64,000 nucleotides of DNA from Tomocerus qinae (GCA_020055645.1 CM034548.1:806001-870000), one strand, 5' to 3'; shown: positions 1 to 12,402, counted from the stretch's first letter. Program-made: numbers and translations. The notes: generated by a model from the sequence alone, not told the origin.

Positions 1-259
1 CGGTCCATAGGTTGCTGAGATACCGCGCGCTCACTTTGTCTTCATTTTGATAGTTAAAGTGAATAATGGGCATTAAGAAGTTCAATTGCGTTTCCTATAA
101 ATTGTTAGCAAGATAGTATAAAATATATCATACCGCTTCTATCGACATTGAAATTTTATAGTAAAGCCACTAAAATCGGCAAAAACTTGTTATGGGATCA
201 AAATCAATCTTTTTCAATTGCTTTTGTATTTCATAGTTATTATTATTGTACTTTGATTT

Positions 260-479
260 TATATTGATTTTCATAGCTTATATTAATCAGCTTTGATTTT
301 CTGTTGATTTTGATAATCAATATTAATCAATTTTGATTTTCTGTTAATTTTAATACTCAGTATTAATCAATTTTGATTTTCTGTTGATTTTGATAATCAA
401 TATTAATCAATTTTGATTTTCTTTTGATTTTGACACTCAATATTAATCAATTTTGATTTTCTTTTCAATATTAATTAAT
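260..479. repeat. 40-bp satellite array, left part
   Basis: The phrase CAATTTTGATTTT recurs at 328, 368, 408 and 448, giving a 40-bp period. The unit also carries CTGTTGATTTTGATA and TCAATATTAAT. The same unit resumes at about 4857 on the other side of the LINE, so the two blocks were one array before the insertion. Confidence 0.85.
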
Positions 480-874
480 CTGGCGGGAGGTACGGTTGAA
501 AGCATTTCTATTTTGCTCTTCAAATAATATTACTTCCTTTTTCGTACAACTTATCCATTTTATAATTACCCATTGGCCACACGTATAATACAAGTACAAG
601 TCTTTTCTAATTTAATCGAAAACCGTACCTCCGATTCGACCACTAACTAAAAATCAATAAAAACTGATCGGAATTTTTCGCTTGGAATCTCACCTCAACG
701 AGGAGCGGATCTGACAACTCTGTACAACCATAGACTATCAGCTAAGTCATTTTACTTCTTATATGTACGCTTTTGGGGGCAAACCGAGTTTCCTCTCCAT
801 TCCTTGGACCGTAAGATACTAGCACGTTGGATTGCGTTTCTATCTAGACACCCTTCAACCAGAAGAACTCCTTG

Positions 875-1690
875 ATGTCGACAGGTACGAGACATAAACT
901 GAAGGGGAAACAGACGGTGCCAAATCCTTCCTCAGACGACAAAATGAATCCAGCAACCTCAAATCCCGACTGGGCAGCAATATTAAAAAGACTGGATGAC
1001 ACCGTCCAAAGAATAGATAAAAATGTGATACAAATCCAATCATCCCATGGAAAATTAGAAAACCATGTACTACAGTTACAAACCAAAGTCAGTCATCTGG
1101 AAAATCGGGTTGAATATCTTGAAACCGAATTAAAGAAAAAAAATTTATTGATTATGGGCGTCCCAGACAGCCGAGATGAAACGCCTGAAGAATGCCATAC
1201 TAAAGTCACTCACCTCATAAACGAAAAGCTAGGTCTACCCCTTGTTGACATTGACACTACGTACCGAATCTCAAGCTATTCCGATGACAAAGTCCGTCCA
1301 ATAAAAATTAGTCTGGCGAGGCAACGTGACTGTGATACCATTCTAGAAAATGCACATAAACTAAAAAGCGGAAATCAATTAGAAAAATCACCTTACATTG
1401 TCAAGGATCTGCCAGTAAACACCCGAATAGCGCGCAAACTACTCAGAGAAAAATATCAGGAATGCAAAAAGAACAATCAGCAAGCAGACATCAACTTTGC
1501 AAATAATGAAATTACCATCGACGGATTGGTCTACAAAGTACTGAACCGGAAGCTGGAGATGAAACCCCCCGCCTCTAATAAAAGAAAATTAAACGGCATC
1601 CACAACCCGACAGCATCAAAACGACCTAATGGAATCCCCCCGGATGGTCCATCTGAGTCTACTTTTTTAGGAGCAATGGAAACCTTTTAA
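875..1690 (+). CDS. LINE ORF1 protein, coiled coil plus RRM-like nucleic-acid-binding region
   Basis: The frame opens with TTG-ATG; the ATG at 875 is the likely start, giving 271 residues. Residues about 1-30 are polar and probably disordered. Residues about 45-90 form heptads (the LENHVLQLQTKVSHLENRV stretch), a predicted trimerising coiled coil. This runs straight into KNLLIMGVP, the start of an RRM-like fold as in L1-type ORF1 proteins. A basic C-terminal domain follows (VKDLPVNTRIARKLLREKY). The tail from about residue 230 is rich in Pro, Asn and Lys. By family analogy it coats the LINE RNA and acts as a nucleic-acid chaperone. The ORF2 frame is already open where ORF1 ends, so ORF2 may be translated by coupling or reinitiation. 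No stop or frameshift is seen. Confidence 0.85.
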   Translation: MSTGTRHKLKGKQTVPNPSSDDKMNPATSNPDWAAILKRLDDTVQRIDKNVIQIQSSHGKLENHVLQLQTKVSHLENRVEYLETELKKKNLLIMGVPDSRDETPEECHTKVTHLINEKLGLPLVDIDTTYRISSYSDDKVRPIKISLARQRDCDTILENAHKLKSGNQLEKSPYIVKDLPVNTRIARKLLREKYQECKKNNQQADINFANNEITIDGLVYKVLNRKLEMKPPASNKRKLNGIHNPTASKRPNGIPPDGPSESTFLGAMETF

Positions 1691-4579
1691 TTGATTTACC
1701 AGCCTCCAAAGACAGTAGTTGTAAGTTCCTAAAAATATGTCATCTGAATGCTCAATCTATTCGTAATAAGGTTCCGATAACCACTCACTTTATAACAGAG
1801 CATGATTATGACATATTTTGCGTATCAGAAACAAAACTCAAAAATAATAATATGTCACCAATTATTCAAGGCTATAATATTGTTAGGACGGATAGGAATT
1901 ATAATAGAGGAGGCGGAATAGCTATATTTCTTGAAGAAAAATTTAAACAAACATTATATAATTTTAACAACAAAGAAATAATTGACACGAATGATAACGT
2001 TGAAATTCTTGCACTAAATGTACAATTGAAGTCCAACAAATCATTCGTTGTCATCTGCCTATACAGATGGCCTGACTATAGTAAGCATTGTAGAAATAAG
2101 GACTTTGAATATTTTCATTTACTCTTGACTGAATTTTGTAATTGTACAAAAATGGTATACATAGTAGGTGACTTCAACCTAAGAGAGGCTTCTCTGTTAG
2201 AAGAATTTAATAATTTAGTTCGTAAATTTAACTTTGTTCAACTAATTGACAAACCAACAAGAGGTAATAGTATTCTTGATCTTGTAATAACAAATAACAT
2301 GTGTACTACAGCTGATGTTATAGAGCCCCATATATCAGATCATTGTGCCGTGGAACTTGTTGCTATCCTAGATAAACCCATTACACAAAAAAAGCAAATA
2401 ACGTATAGAAACTTTAAAAATTTCGATTTAAGCATTGCTAGCCAAATGCTGGAGAATCTTAATTTTGACTGTGATTTAAACGATAACCTAGATACATTAG
2501 TTGATAAGTTAACCGGAAACCTATTATTAGTGTTCAATAAATGTGCCCCAATTAAAAACGATTACCATTAAAAATAGGAAAAAATCTATGATAATCTCAA
2601 AAAATACCAAAGATCTAATTCGCAAAAGAGACATTTCATATTCAATATGGAAAAATGATCCTTCAAATCTTCATCGAGATATTTTAAACTCTCTCAACAA
2701 AGATGTGAAACGGAGCATAAAAAGCGATGCTAAATGTGAATTAGATCTGGGTATACAAAGGGAAGGTATATTTAAGTCAATAGATAAGCTACTGGAGAAA
2801 AATAATAATTCAAGAAGTGATATTGCGATGGGTGCAGAGGATATAAATAACCATTTCGCAGCAATTAGTACCACAAGCAACACATCCGTTCGCAGTCTTA
2901 CAAATCCCTATCCAAATGAAACACAAACGACATTCAAATTGAATTACGTAACATTACAAAGTTTTTGCGAAGCTTTCAATGATCTTAAAAAGAAAACATT
3001 ACATACCAAAGATTCGCTTAATCTCTGTCCAATATTCTTTAACTACGTAATGTTCCTACCAACCGTATTAAGCTACATGCACAGTATAGTCAATTTAAGT
3101 ATATCTGAAGGTTACGTATGTAAATCATTAAAACTGTGTAAAATAGTTCCTATTCCTAAGATATCCGAACCAATAGAACCAAACCACCTTAGACCAATAT
3201 CTATTCAGAATTTCGTTTCTAAACTAATTGAGAAATCGGTCTATAATCAATTGGTAGTACATATTCAGGAAAGCAACATTTTATATAAAAACCAGTTTGG
3301 ATTCAGGAGAAACCATTCAACAATGCACATGCAGGTAGCTATTACAGACATACTGTATACACAATTGAACCAAGGAAATGTATGTATCCTGTTGGCATTA
3401 GACATGGCCAAGGCTTTCGATAAAGTTAATCCAAAACTCCTTTTGCAAAAACTTGCTTGGTACAATATCGATACACACTGGTTTAAATCATTCCTTGAGG
3501 ATAGGTCACACTATACTCATGTTAATGATTCTAATATCTCCACTCCGAAACCCATAAATCTATCAATCGTTCAAGGCAGTATACTTGGTCCTTTGCTATT
3601 CACTTTATTTATAAACGATCTGCCCTACTGTTTAAAACACTCCTTAATGTTTCTATTTGCGGACGATAATACCCTTATTGTCCATGGTAAACCAGAAGAC
3701 ATAAAAGTTCTGATCACTCACTTAGAAACGGATTTTAAAGCCGTATGTAAGTGGATGGAGAACAACGAAATGAAATTAAACGTGAGTAAAACGGTAATGG
3801 TGGTTGTAGGATCTCAGGAGAATCGTAACAAACTAAATAATGTAAGTCTTAATATCAATGGTACAATAATATCCACTTCTGAATCCGTAAAAGTTGTTGG
3901 TCTTATAATTGACTCTAATTTAGCATGGTGTGATCAAACAAAACTTATTCAGTCGAAATGTTATGGTACAATATTGTCTTTGTACCCATATCAATGCATG
4001 ATGAGTGAAGAGAATAGACTAAAAACAGCCAATGCTTATGTCTTATCGGTGGTCCAATACATGTCTATAATATGGGGCACCGCCTCTAAAGAAGAGTTAT
4101 TAAAAATTGAAAAGGTAATAAGACTGGCTGGAAGATTTGTTCTCGGTAAATCCAAGTATGACTCTGTTACGGAAGAAATCACTGTAAAATTGAAATGGTT
4201 ATTTCCCCATTATCTCTATAAGTTCCAACTATTAAGTCATGTGTATGCAATAATCAACAATGAATGTCCACCTTATTTTAGAAATTATCTAGATTTAGAT
4301 GATACAAACAGCTTATGCACTAGGACACAAACATATATCAAGGGTAATTTGAATTGTAAAAACACTGGTAAATATGGTATTAGAAGTCTCAGCATGCAGG
4401 CTCAGAAGTGTTGGTATACGCTCCCAGAATTCATAAGAAACGCCAAATCTCTATTTGTATTTAAAAAAAACCTTAAATTATATTTACTTAATGAACAATT
4501 ATCAGAGACTAAGCTTCCCAGTGATATAAATATTTGTAACCTATCCTGTATTGATTCTGTGTGTAATAGTAATGACTAA
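1681..4579 (+). pseudogene. LINE ORF2: AP endonuclease and reverse transcriptase, split by one frameshift
   Basis: The first frame, to the stop at 2569-2571, carries the endonuclease. Visible are HLNAQSIRNK at 1741, SETKL, GGGIAIF, a GDFNL catalytic motif near 2167 and SDHCAV near 2335. The second frame, open from 2531 to 4579, carries the reverse transcriptase: LRPISI, QFGFRRNHST, motif A LDMAKAFDKVN (about 3400), GSILGPLLF (about 3580) and the catalytic FADDN (about 3653). A C-terminal region of the kind seen in RNase H-less LINEs follows. The frames meet in an A5 run at 2554-2558, where a one-base indel would join them. The endonuclease frame is open well upstream of the ATG at 1852, and HLNAQSI precedes that ATG, so 1852 is not the true start. 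The frameshift could be real or a homopolymer sequencing error. Confidence 0.88.
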
Positions 4580-4664
4580 CAATCTCACTTCTTTAATTGA
4601 GTTCTTGTGGGCAAAAAAAATGGCGTATGAATTATAATTACCTCCAATTTCTGTAAAATATAGT

Positions 4665-4695
4665 TAACATATATAATATATATATCATATATATA
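4665..4695. repeat. AT-rich microsatellite in LINE 3' UTR
   Basis: Alternating AT/TA sequence inside the 3' untranslated part of the LINE, between the ORF2 stop and the tail. Confidence 0.7.
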
Positions 4696-4825
4696 ATATA
4701 GTCAACATACCATTATTTAATTAATAAATGTGTAAAGGATAACGCAACGGTTCCCGGCATTGTAACTACCTCCAGTAAAGAGGAATTTGACCGTGTAAAT
4801 AAATAAATAAAATAAATTAATTAAT

Positions 4826-5058
4826 TTTAATTTTCTGTGTATTTTGATAATTATTATCAATCAATTTTGAATTTCTGTTGATTTTAATACGTGAATTAAT
4901 TTTGAATTTCTGTTTATTTTGATACTCAATAGTAACCTTGGTATTTTTATTTTCTGTTGATTTTCATAGTCAACATTAATCAATTTTGATTTTCTGTTGA
5001 TTTTGATACTCAATATTAATCAATTGTGATTTTCGGTTGATTTTCATAGTCAACATTA
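4826..5058. repeat. 40-bp satellite array, right part
   Basis: Diverged copies of the same TTTTGATTTTCTGTTGATTTT unit found at 260-479. It starts directly after the second copy of the LINE target duplication. Confidence 0.8.
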
Positions 5059-5180
5059 AAAAACCGTCTCAAACTATACCGTCTCAACCCAAACCGTCTC
5101 AACCCAAACTGTCTCAACCCAAACCGTCTCAGCCAAACCTTCTCAATCCGAACTGTTTCAAAGCAAACTTACCGTCTCAA
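5059..5180. repeat. 15-bp tandem repeat
   Basis: Units related to AAACCGTCTCAACCC, about eight copies. The plus-strand frame through it (PSQPKPSQPK type) is a by-product of the repeat. Confidence 0.8.
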
Positions 5181-5715
5181 TTCAACCAGCATCTATTCCA
5201 GGGACGCCAAAAATTATACCGAATATATACCTTTCAGATATCTATATGAAATGTTAGCCCACCTCCGAAACCCAATCCTGTAAACATTCTTGACGTACCC
5301 AAACAGTGTCAACACGAAAAGTCTCACCCAAATCTTTTCAGTCTTAAGTCTTACAGTATGAGCTTTAAATTTGGCTTTCTATTACTTACCCTATAGCCTA
5401 TTTTAGTATAATTATGTGCCACAATAATAATTTTTCCCCGTAATTAAATTCTGGAATGACTTTAAAGTTAGTATAAAGTGGGCATCAAAATAACATTTGC
5501 CCTGGCAGCATGAAAACTTCACCGGCCCTGCTCCCCGTAGTCGCCACCTTTCCACCCATCCTATTCCACTCCCCGAAACAAAAATAATTTTTTATAAACC
5601 CAGTAATGTGTCCTCCACTTGAACAATCCCCAACATCCCAAAAATTAAACCATCACCACCATCCAGGCTACTGCACTCCATCACATTCAGTCTATCATCA
5701 ACATGCAAAAAATTG
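5181..5715. other. Non-coding, fragment of a dispersed repeat
   Basis: No gene seen. At about 5231-5290 lies a piece of the repeat with CTATATGAAATGTTAGCC and CCGAAACCC, also present at 29000-29050 and 29780-29820. Confidence 0.5.
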
Positions 5716-5723
5716 ACCCCATC

Positions 5724-6040
5724 CAGACATGGCAAAAATTTCTTATTTCAAGGAATTTTTCTTGAAAAATGAAATATTTGAAATAAATGAAATAAATGAA
5801 ATTTTTGAAATAAATGAAATAATTGAAATTTTTGAAATAAATGAAATAAATACAATGCGCATGTGTACACGCATGCGCAATTCATTTATTTCGCGCGAAA
5901 TTTATTGAAATAAATGCCATGTACCCTATTTATTTCAAATATTTCATTTTTCAAGGAAGTTGGGAGTGAAATATTTCGCGAAATATTTCAAAAATTTCGC
6001 CTATTTATTTCCGAGAAATATATCTCAAGTGCCATGTCTG
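5724..6040. mobile_element. hAT-type miniature element with GAAATAAAT word repeats
   Basis: Terminal inverted repeat CAGACATGGCA (11 bp), flanked by a perfect 8-bp duplication ACCCCATC at 5716-5723 and 6041-6048. The interior reiterates GAAATAAAT on one side and its complement on the other. A GC-rich palindrome (TGCGCATG/CATGCGCA) lies at about 5856. No coding capacity. CAG ends and 8-bp duplications are hAT hallmarks. A diverged fragment of the same family lies at about 31985-32095. Confidence 0.85.
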
Positions 6041-6048
6041 ACCCCATC

Positions 6049-6526
6049 CCTTCCGTCCTATCCAACCATCCCGAATAAAATGGATGGGATGTTGACATCT
6101 ATGGCCTACATGTGCATACATTTTCAAAGTTTGGGCTTATGTCTAGCAATATTTTACATGCTGATTGATGTCTTTCTATTCAATTTTTTCAAAAAATCCA
6201 TACATACAAATCCAACCCTGGGTTATTAGTAAATTAAAAAGGTTTTTTGGAAGTTTTTAAACCACTATAGTTAATCAACTCAACCACGAAAACTTCAAAT
6301 TATAAGGCTGTAGGCCATGTTCACAGATAACTGAAACTTGTGGCCCACGCTGCGTTGATTAAAAATATATTAGAAATTCAATTTCCATGTTTTAAAATTT
6401 TTAAATTCAGCAGATTACGAAAATTACATCTTTAAGTGTTATTTAATAATCCGGAACAGTCAATAATTACGTTGTACAATTTCAACTGTAAATGTAGTTG
6501 TCGGGATTAATTTTTGTGGATACCGT
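6049..6526. other. Non-coding, nothing recognised
   Basis: A/T-rich sequence without repeats or open frames of note. Confidence 0.4.
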
Positions 6527-6665
6527 CTTGGGAGCTGGTACTTGGGCTAGCTGGACCTTCTGATTTCGGCTAGCTGGAACTTCGGCTACCTGGTACATTC
6601 TTCGGTTAGGCTAGCTGGTACCTTCGGCGTCGGATACCTGGACCTTCGGATTCGGCTAGCTGGAT
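6527..6665. repeat. Degenerate tandem repeat, GGCTAGCTGG unit
   Basis: About six imperfect copies of GGCTAGCTGGACCTTCGGAT spaced roughly 20-30 bp. Confidence 0.7.
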
Positions 6666-6754
6666 TTACCCGCTTGACTCAAAATTTTCCCATTTCTTTT
6701 TCGTTTTAGAGGCACCCAACCCACTGGGAAACCACGCTAACAGCCATAGACCTA

Positions 6755-6928
6755 CAGATAAACAATTGTTGGTCGAGTAAATGCTGCCCAACAGTCAAAT
6801 GTGGTGGCGCGATTTCAAACTTTAGACTACGCTTGCATTCACATGAATTTTATGTTTGGAATTTTGAGATTGCGCCACGACCATTTGGCTGCTGGGCAGC
6901 TTTTACTCGACCAACAGTTGTTTATCTG
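6755..6928. mobile_element. TA-flanked miniature element (Tc1/mariner-type)
   Basis: Long terminal inverted repeats begin CAGATAAACAA and continue through TTGGTCGAGTAAA and GCTGCCCA. TA dinucleotides at 6753-6754 and 6929-6930 are the likely target duplication. Length 174 bp, no ORF. Confidence 0.8.
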
Positions 6929-6930
6929 TA

Positions 6931-8280
6931 GCTGCACTCAGAGCTCCACTCTGTCGCTTTACGTCCTATAGCATTATCCTTCCAGATTAACCTATTAATA
7001 ATAGTCTAATTCCGTGGAGGCACCTCATGACATTGAAGTACATTCAAATATTTAAAGTACCTTCCAAAATTGTAGAGCTAGAGGTGGGAATGGGAATGGT
7101 ATCACCCTGAATTTATATTGCATTAACCGAGTGGAGTTCCTTTTTTGGTTTTTAATAGGTATATCGCATGCGTATTATTGTAACAAAAGCCGGCGGTTGA
7201 GGTTGACAGTTTAAGTAAGACACAGGTTGTAGAGGAGGGTAATGACCCTAGCAGAAGGTGTTGGTTGAAATAACGTTGTGTGTTCGTTATTTAGTTGTAG
7301 AATCGTTTTCATCAAAAAATGACCGTCAAGCCACCAATATATATTTGTGAGACTTTGACGTCGAATTCTGACATTACGATAACCTATCTACAACGTAATA
7401 TTCATAACGGAAATTTTTGGTCAATTCTTTATTCGTCCAGCCGATCCTAACTTTAACGTTAATTTGACCAAAATAAGGATTTGTAGGGGAATTACAACCC
7501 CTTCATTTATCTATGGCTGATTAGCCGAGTTGAGTTGATGGGAGGAGGACTGGTCAAGGCTTCCAACCCTGGCCAGAGGCTAACTTTTTGATCTTTTTCT
7601 GGAATTTTTTAACTTGCCATCAGATAGCTACGTTAATTATATAATTTTAGGTGCCATTAGTTTTGTAGTACAAAAGCTGGATTCGGAGTTATTTTCGTTT
7701 ACTTTTAGTCGCATGGTGGTTGTATCGTGCACTGGATGTGAATTTGCGTTAGTTCCGTGTGTGGGGATGATAGATGAACGATGAATGCTTGCACTCGACT
7801 TGTAAGATCCAATGCAAAATGGCAAAAACTGTTGACCGAAGATGGCTAGATTATTTCTGCAATGTGTGATGTGTTTTTAAATAAATGTGTAATTGGAAAA
7901 AACTGATATTTCCTACAGCTATTTATTTAAAACTAGAAAAAACACTGATACAATTTAATTAGGGGTCTAGATGACCGAAAATGCCGTAATGTCAAAATTA
8001 CGGAAAAAGGTAGCACGAGGCACTAGAGACAGGAACAATCCAGGATGAGAAGTGTAATAATAATAATGAGTTATAGCTATGAGCTGTGTTTATATACTGC
8101 AGCCTTTAGGAGTGCGGACGTTAGAGCCGTGAGTAAGTTTTGCAGCTAATTGCGCCATTGGTCCAATAAAAGATATTGGGGGCCATAAAGGGCAAGAAAA
8201 TATAAGAGGAGCTGTTCCGTTACTCACGACCCCACTACTCACACTACTTCCCTACAGGTAGGCTCTGCTTACCAACCAAA
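6931..8280. other. Non-coding, nothing recognised
   Basis: The short open frames here look like chance. No TIR pair or tandem array was found. Confidence 0.4.
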
Positions 8281-8320
8281 GACCACGTGCTCAGTAATTT
8301 ACTGAGCACGTGGTACGTGG
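8281..8320. repeat. Perfect short palindrome
   Basis: ACCACGTGCTCAGTAA is followed after no spacer by its inverted copy, and a partial third GTGGTCAGTAA follows. It could form a hairpin with a stem of about 16 bp. Function unknown. Confidence 0.75.
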
Positions 8321-9578
8321 TCAGTAAGGAAGAGAAGAAGGAAAAGACAATAATATTACTACAGAATATGGTACGTTTCGTACAGTGGTTAAAATTTGAT
8401 GATGTCTCCACAACGGCAAGTGGGACATTTTCACGTGGCAGTTCCGTTACTAAAAACGTTGTAGAAACCTTCCGCACGTCAAATTCGGACGTTAGTACAA
8501 CTGTATTACAACCAAAATTTTTTAAAGGTTTTAAAGGTGTATATGTTATAGAAATTTTGTACAGACCGGATATACGTAAAATAGGATTTATGTATTTGCA
8601 AAAACCAAAACTTTGATTTATAACAAACCTAACCTAATTTAAACCAACTTTAAGACTGTCAAAGGTAAATGTCATTATATAAGATATATTACTGTTTTTC
8701 AGAGCTATAATAAGGCCATAAGTTTGAGAAAAGTCTCAAGAATGATTTAATAATAATTTATTTATCCTTTTCTGTTTTTAGTACTATATGTATTTCATAA
8801 GACAGAGCCTTATATACACTTGTGTGGGGAGCAAGGGATGCTATTGCTAACTACCAAGCAACTAGCGGAATTCCTTCGAAGTACGAATATTCTACAGGAG
8901 TAAAAACGATAGTAGAGTTAGAGCAGAAATATTGTGTTGTTTTGAGCGGCAAATGAAATAATGTATCTGTGAGAAAAAGAAAAGTCACGTGAAGTTTCAG
9001 TCGCTTTCCTTTGCTGTGTACTATATACTTAAAATTCAAATTTTATTTTTCGACCATTTCTGTCATAATTATAATACGGGTACACTAAAAACTTCCTGTT
9101 TTTTCCTAAAAATCTATCTCATTTTCTGCTCGGACTTATCGCCCCGAATTTTTCATAATACCTTCTAATTGCCCTGCCATCCAAGTCTAAAGACAATCCG
9201 CCAAAAAATGAAAAATAACCATTTTTAAACCGGTGGTGTGACCTTTATAGGTCAAAGTTGTAAAATATACCATGACATGTCCGAGCTGGTTAGCATATCT
9301 TCATTATAATGTCAATGTCCAAATTGACTCGAAATTGGGAGAGTTATTTACGAAACAATGGTGTGGGAAAATACATGTAAAAGGACCACTAGTGTGAGGA
9401 TCTCATTGGGAAATTTTCACTGAGGTGATGTGAGGTTGAGCATTTGTTGCACGGTCTGACAAATTATGCTTAATGGGCTGCATTTATAAAAATTAGATTT
9501 CAATGTCATAAAAAGAGAAAACGTACTCTTACTATTTTTAATAAATGAAACAAATTGATGCATTCCAGATGAGAATGA
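8321..9578. other. Non-coding
   Basis: A 109-residue plus frame at 8287-8616 matches nothing recognised. Partial resemblance around 9200-9400 to the TTAA-flanked element at 33728 was noted but is weak. Confidence 0.35.
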
Positions 9579-9587
9579 ATGGTCCAT

Positions 9588-9772
9588 TTGCGTATTCACC
9601 TAGCGCCAACTTAACTGACATTGTTCCAACTACTAGTAGCCAACTGAAATAGGCGCGGGTTAACTAAATGAAATAGAACTTTTCTACTTTACTCAATTTA
9701 CCCGCGCCTATTTCAGTTGGCTACTAGTAGTTGGAACAATGTCAGTTAAGTTGGCGCTAGGTGAATACGCAA
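9588..9772. mobile_element. Near-perfect inverted-repeat element with 9-bp duplication
   Basis: About 80-bp arms beginning TTGCGTATTCACCTAGCGCC match each other almost exactly across a short loop. The flanks carry ATGGTCCAT at 9579-9587 and 9773-9781. A 9-bp duplication with long TIRs is typical of Mutator-like miniature elements. High arm identity suggests a recent insertion. Confidence 0.82.
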
Positions 9773-9781
9773 ATGGTCCAT

Positions 9782-10869
9782 TATTACTATAATATTTAAT
9801 ATTGAGGTAGGTAGGTGGTGTACTAAATATGAAAGCTTAAAGTGAGTGAGGCGCCTTGTATTGGCTTTTGCTGCGTTTGAAAGAAGATCCCACTAAGCAT
9901 AATTTGTCACATCGCGCAACATTTATAGTTTTACAAATGGTGATGTACGGTGAGTATTTTCTGTATGTAGATGGAAAGAGTGAGGTTTCTATGAGGTCAC
10001 TGACTTGTATTGTACAAAGGGTGAGGTTATAGGGGTGTTTGGCCACGTGCATTGCACAAAGAGTGAGGCTGAGGTAAAGTTATATGCAACTAATGGTTTG
10101 ATGGTGAAGAAAAGGTGAACCAACGGAATCTTTTTATACACAAGCTGAGGTTGAGGTGGGGGTGGGGAAATAAAATAGTTGTGAGGTAGAGATTAGGTCA
10201 AAATAGGAGCACCTCATTTAAATGTTTCAACAAATGCATTTGTTAAAACATTTCAATGAGGAGATACATGATAATATTTATACAGATATTGCTAGAACAT
10301 GATTGAAGGCGTTGGCTTAAAGTAATAAATGCTGCGACGTCTACGACCTTCACTCACGAAGCAGGAGCCTGGCTGCAGTACAGAAAGGAGTTCCTAAAAT
10401 TCCTAGAAGTTTTAGCTGGCTTTGGGTAATACAGACCTTGTCTACCTAAAATGCTCCTAGGGAGGAATAGCACCTCATTTCATTTGTGAAAAATTAACAA
10501 AAAATAGACAATGCTAGAATAAGTATGATATTGCCTATAAACCGTCGCGTAGTTCCAGGAATTGTTCTATGGCTTGGATAAAGCAGTGCACTGCAGAGCC
10601 ACATTCACCTTTAATATAATAAATACTGCGACTGAAAACTTCATGTACAAAACAGGGGCATCATTGCAGCACGAAAATGAAAGTTTTATAATAGCATATA
10701 AAATTTTGTAATGAAAGCTGCAGCCTATTGACTAAAAGCAATTTGAATCCACCAATGATAACGCAAAGTGCAAAGTCATAGCCCCTGGTCAGGTGAGCGA
10801 CTAAAAATTTTTTTAGAAACACAAAATTACACCGGAATACAACAGGTATTATATCAAGAAGGAACCCAA
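9782..10869. other. Non-coding with a small palindrome
   Basis: No gene. At about 10218-10252, AATGTTTCAACAAATGCATT forms the left part of an almost perfect hairpin with TTGTTAAAACATTT. Confidence 0.4.
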
Positions 10870-11185
10870 AGAGGTTAAAGTGAGGTGAGTGCTTTTATGG
10901 ATCATGAGATAATGATGTGAGGTACGTGAGTGCCGCAGAGGGCAAGGCTGACATGAGGTGGGTGAATACCTCAGAGGGAAACCCCGACATGACATGAGCT
11001 ACGTGAGCTCAGAGTGAGAAACCGACAAGAGGTGAGGTGGGTGAGGGCTTCAGATGGGGAACTCGGCATGAGGTGAGGTACATGAGGGCCTCAGATGAAG
11101 ATTACAACATGAGGTGAGGTTCGTGATGACCTCAAAGGGAACACCTAACATGAGGTGAGGTAGGTGAGGTCAAGCGAATAAGTGC
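10870..11185. repeat. Degenerate tandem repeat, about 45 bp
   Basis: Copies share GAGGTGAGGTACGTGAGGGC followed by CTCAGA and an AACAT-like end, five to seven units. It is G-rich on the plus strand. Confidence 0.7.
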
Positions 11186-11977
11186 CAACTGTGTTCATAG
11201 AATACAATTTCAAGCATGTTGATCCATCTATCCACAGTAGTGCGAAGATTTCTCATTCAGAAATCTGTGATTGCTTATGTACCACACATGATACTACAGA
11301 TGGAAGTTACGCTTTTTTTTCAATTCGATTAGTGTTTTCGGACTAAAATACTTAAGTAATAGCATAACTAAGCGTAAATTATCATTTTGCGTCATTTATT
11401 TTACCTCACTTCTTCTCACTTACCATAGTCATAGGAACACTTTTGAAAGCAATATTCATCCGTGGAGGGTAGAGAGTTACACGGGCAATTTAGTGACCGT
11501 GCCGACCCTTTGAAAATGACTTATTTTTAATTAACCAATAGTTTAAATGAATGAGCCTTTAAATTAAAATGTAGTGTAACGTTATTTTTCCCTATCTGTT
11601 TGTGAATCATCTAAATAGGGAGGGAATCGTTTGGGTGATGCATTAGTACTCGCTTATTTTATACTATATGTCGTAGGCTATAAGTTATGTATTGTGTCAT
11701 ATGCCCATACCAATTATATTATTCTTGTAAAGTCATTCGGTTATAGTTTTCTTATGGAACTAGTAATAGGCCCGTTCTCCGAACGGGAAATAGATAACCC
11801 CTTAATGGGGATGATAGACTATGAGTGTGCATTATGCAATAAAATCAACATAATAATAGTGAACCAAATTCAACATGATTTAACTAAACAGCGAAATTAA
11901 AGTAAACGTTTGAAGTCCTTTCATCAGCGCCTGATTTTCATTATATTATCATTAATATGGATAGAATATATAATTTT
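11186..11977. other. Non-coding
   Basis: An 89-residue frame at 11631-11900 matches no family I recognise. Nothing else seen. Confidence 0.35.
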
Positions 11978-12402
11978 AAGTCACCCCGTCATTTAACATC
12001 ACCCCACGTCATTTTACATCACCTCATCATTGTAAATAGACGTCCTTTTAAATAACCCCGTCATTTTAAATAGAAGTCCTTTTAAATAACCCCGTCATTT
12101 TAAATAGACGTCCTTTTAAATAACCCCGTCATTTTAAATAGACGTCCTTTTAAATAACCCCTTCATTTTAAATAGACGTCATTTTAAATAGACGTCCTTT
12201 TAAATAACCCCGTCATTTTAAATAGACGTCCATTTAAATAACCCCGTCATTTTAAATAACCCCGTCATTTTAAATAGACGTCCTTTTAAATAACCCCGTC
12301 GTTTTCAATAACCCCGTCATTTTAAATAGACGTCCTTTTAAATAACCCCGTCATTTTAAATAGACGTCCTTTTAAATAACCCCGTCATTTTAAATAGATG
12401 AC
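11978..12402. repeat. 34-bp satellite
   Basis: Unit AACCCCGTCATTTTAAATAG followed by ACGTCCTTTTAAAT, about 12 units. Some are half-units lacking one of the two TTTTAAAT blocks. Confidence 0.88.

Larger units (their letters stand above)
480..4815 (+). mobile_element. Near full-length LINE (CR1/L2/Jockey-like) retrotransposon
   Basis: Two ORFs lie in order: a coiled-coil ORF1 (875-1690), then an ORF2 with AP endonuclease and reverse transcriptase. The 3' end is an (AAAT)n tail at about 4796-4815. A direct repeat ATTAATTAAT occurs at 470-479 and 4816-4825 and fits a target-site duplication, so the 5' end is probably complete. No RNase H domain is seen after the RT. That layout suits the CR1/L2/Jockey group, but the exact clade is not settled. 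The only obvious lesion in the coding part is one frameshift in ORF2, which suggests a young copy. The insertion lies inside a 40-bp satellite. Confidence 0.88.
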
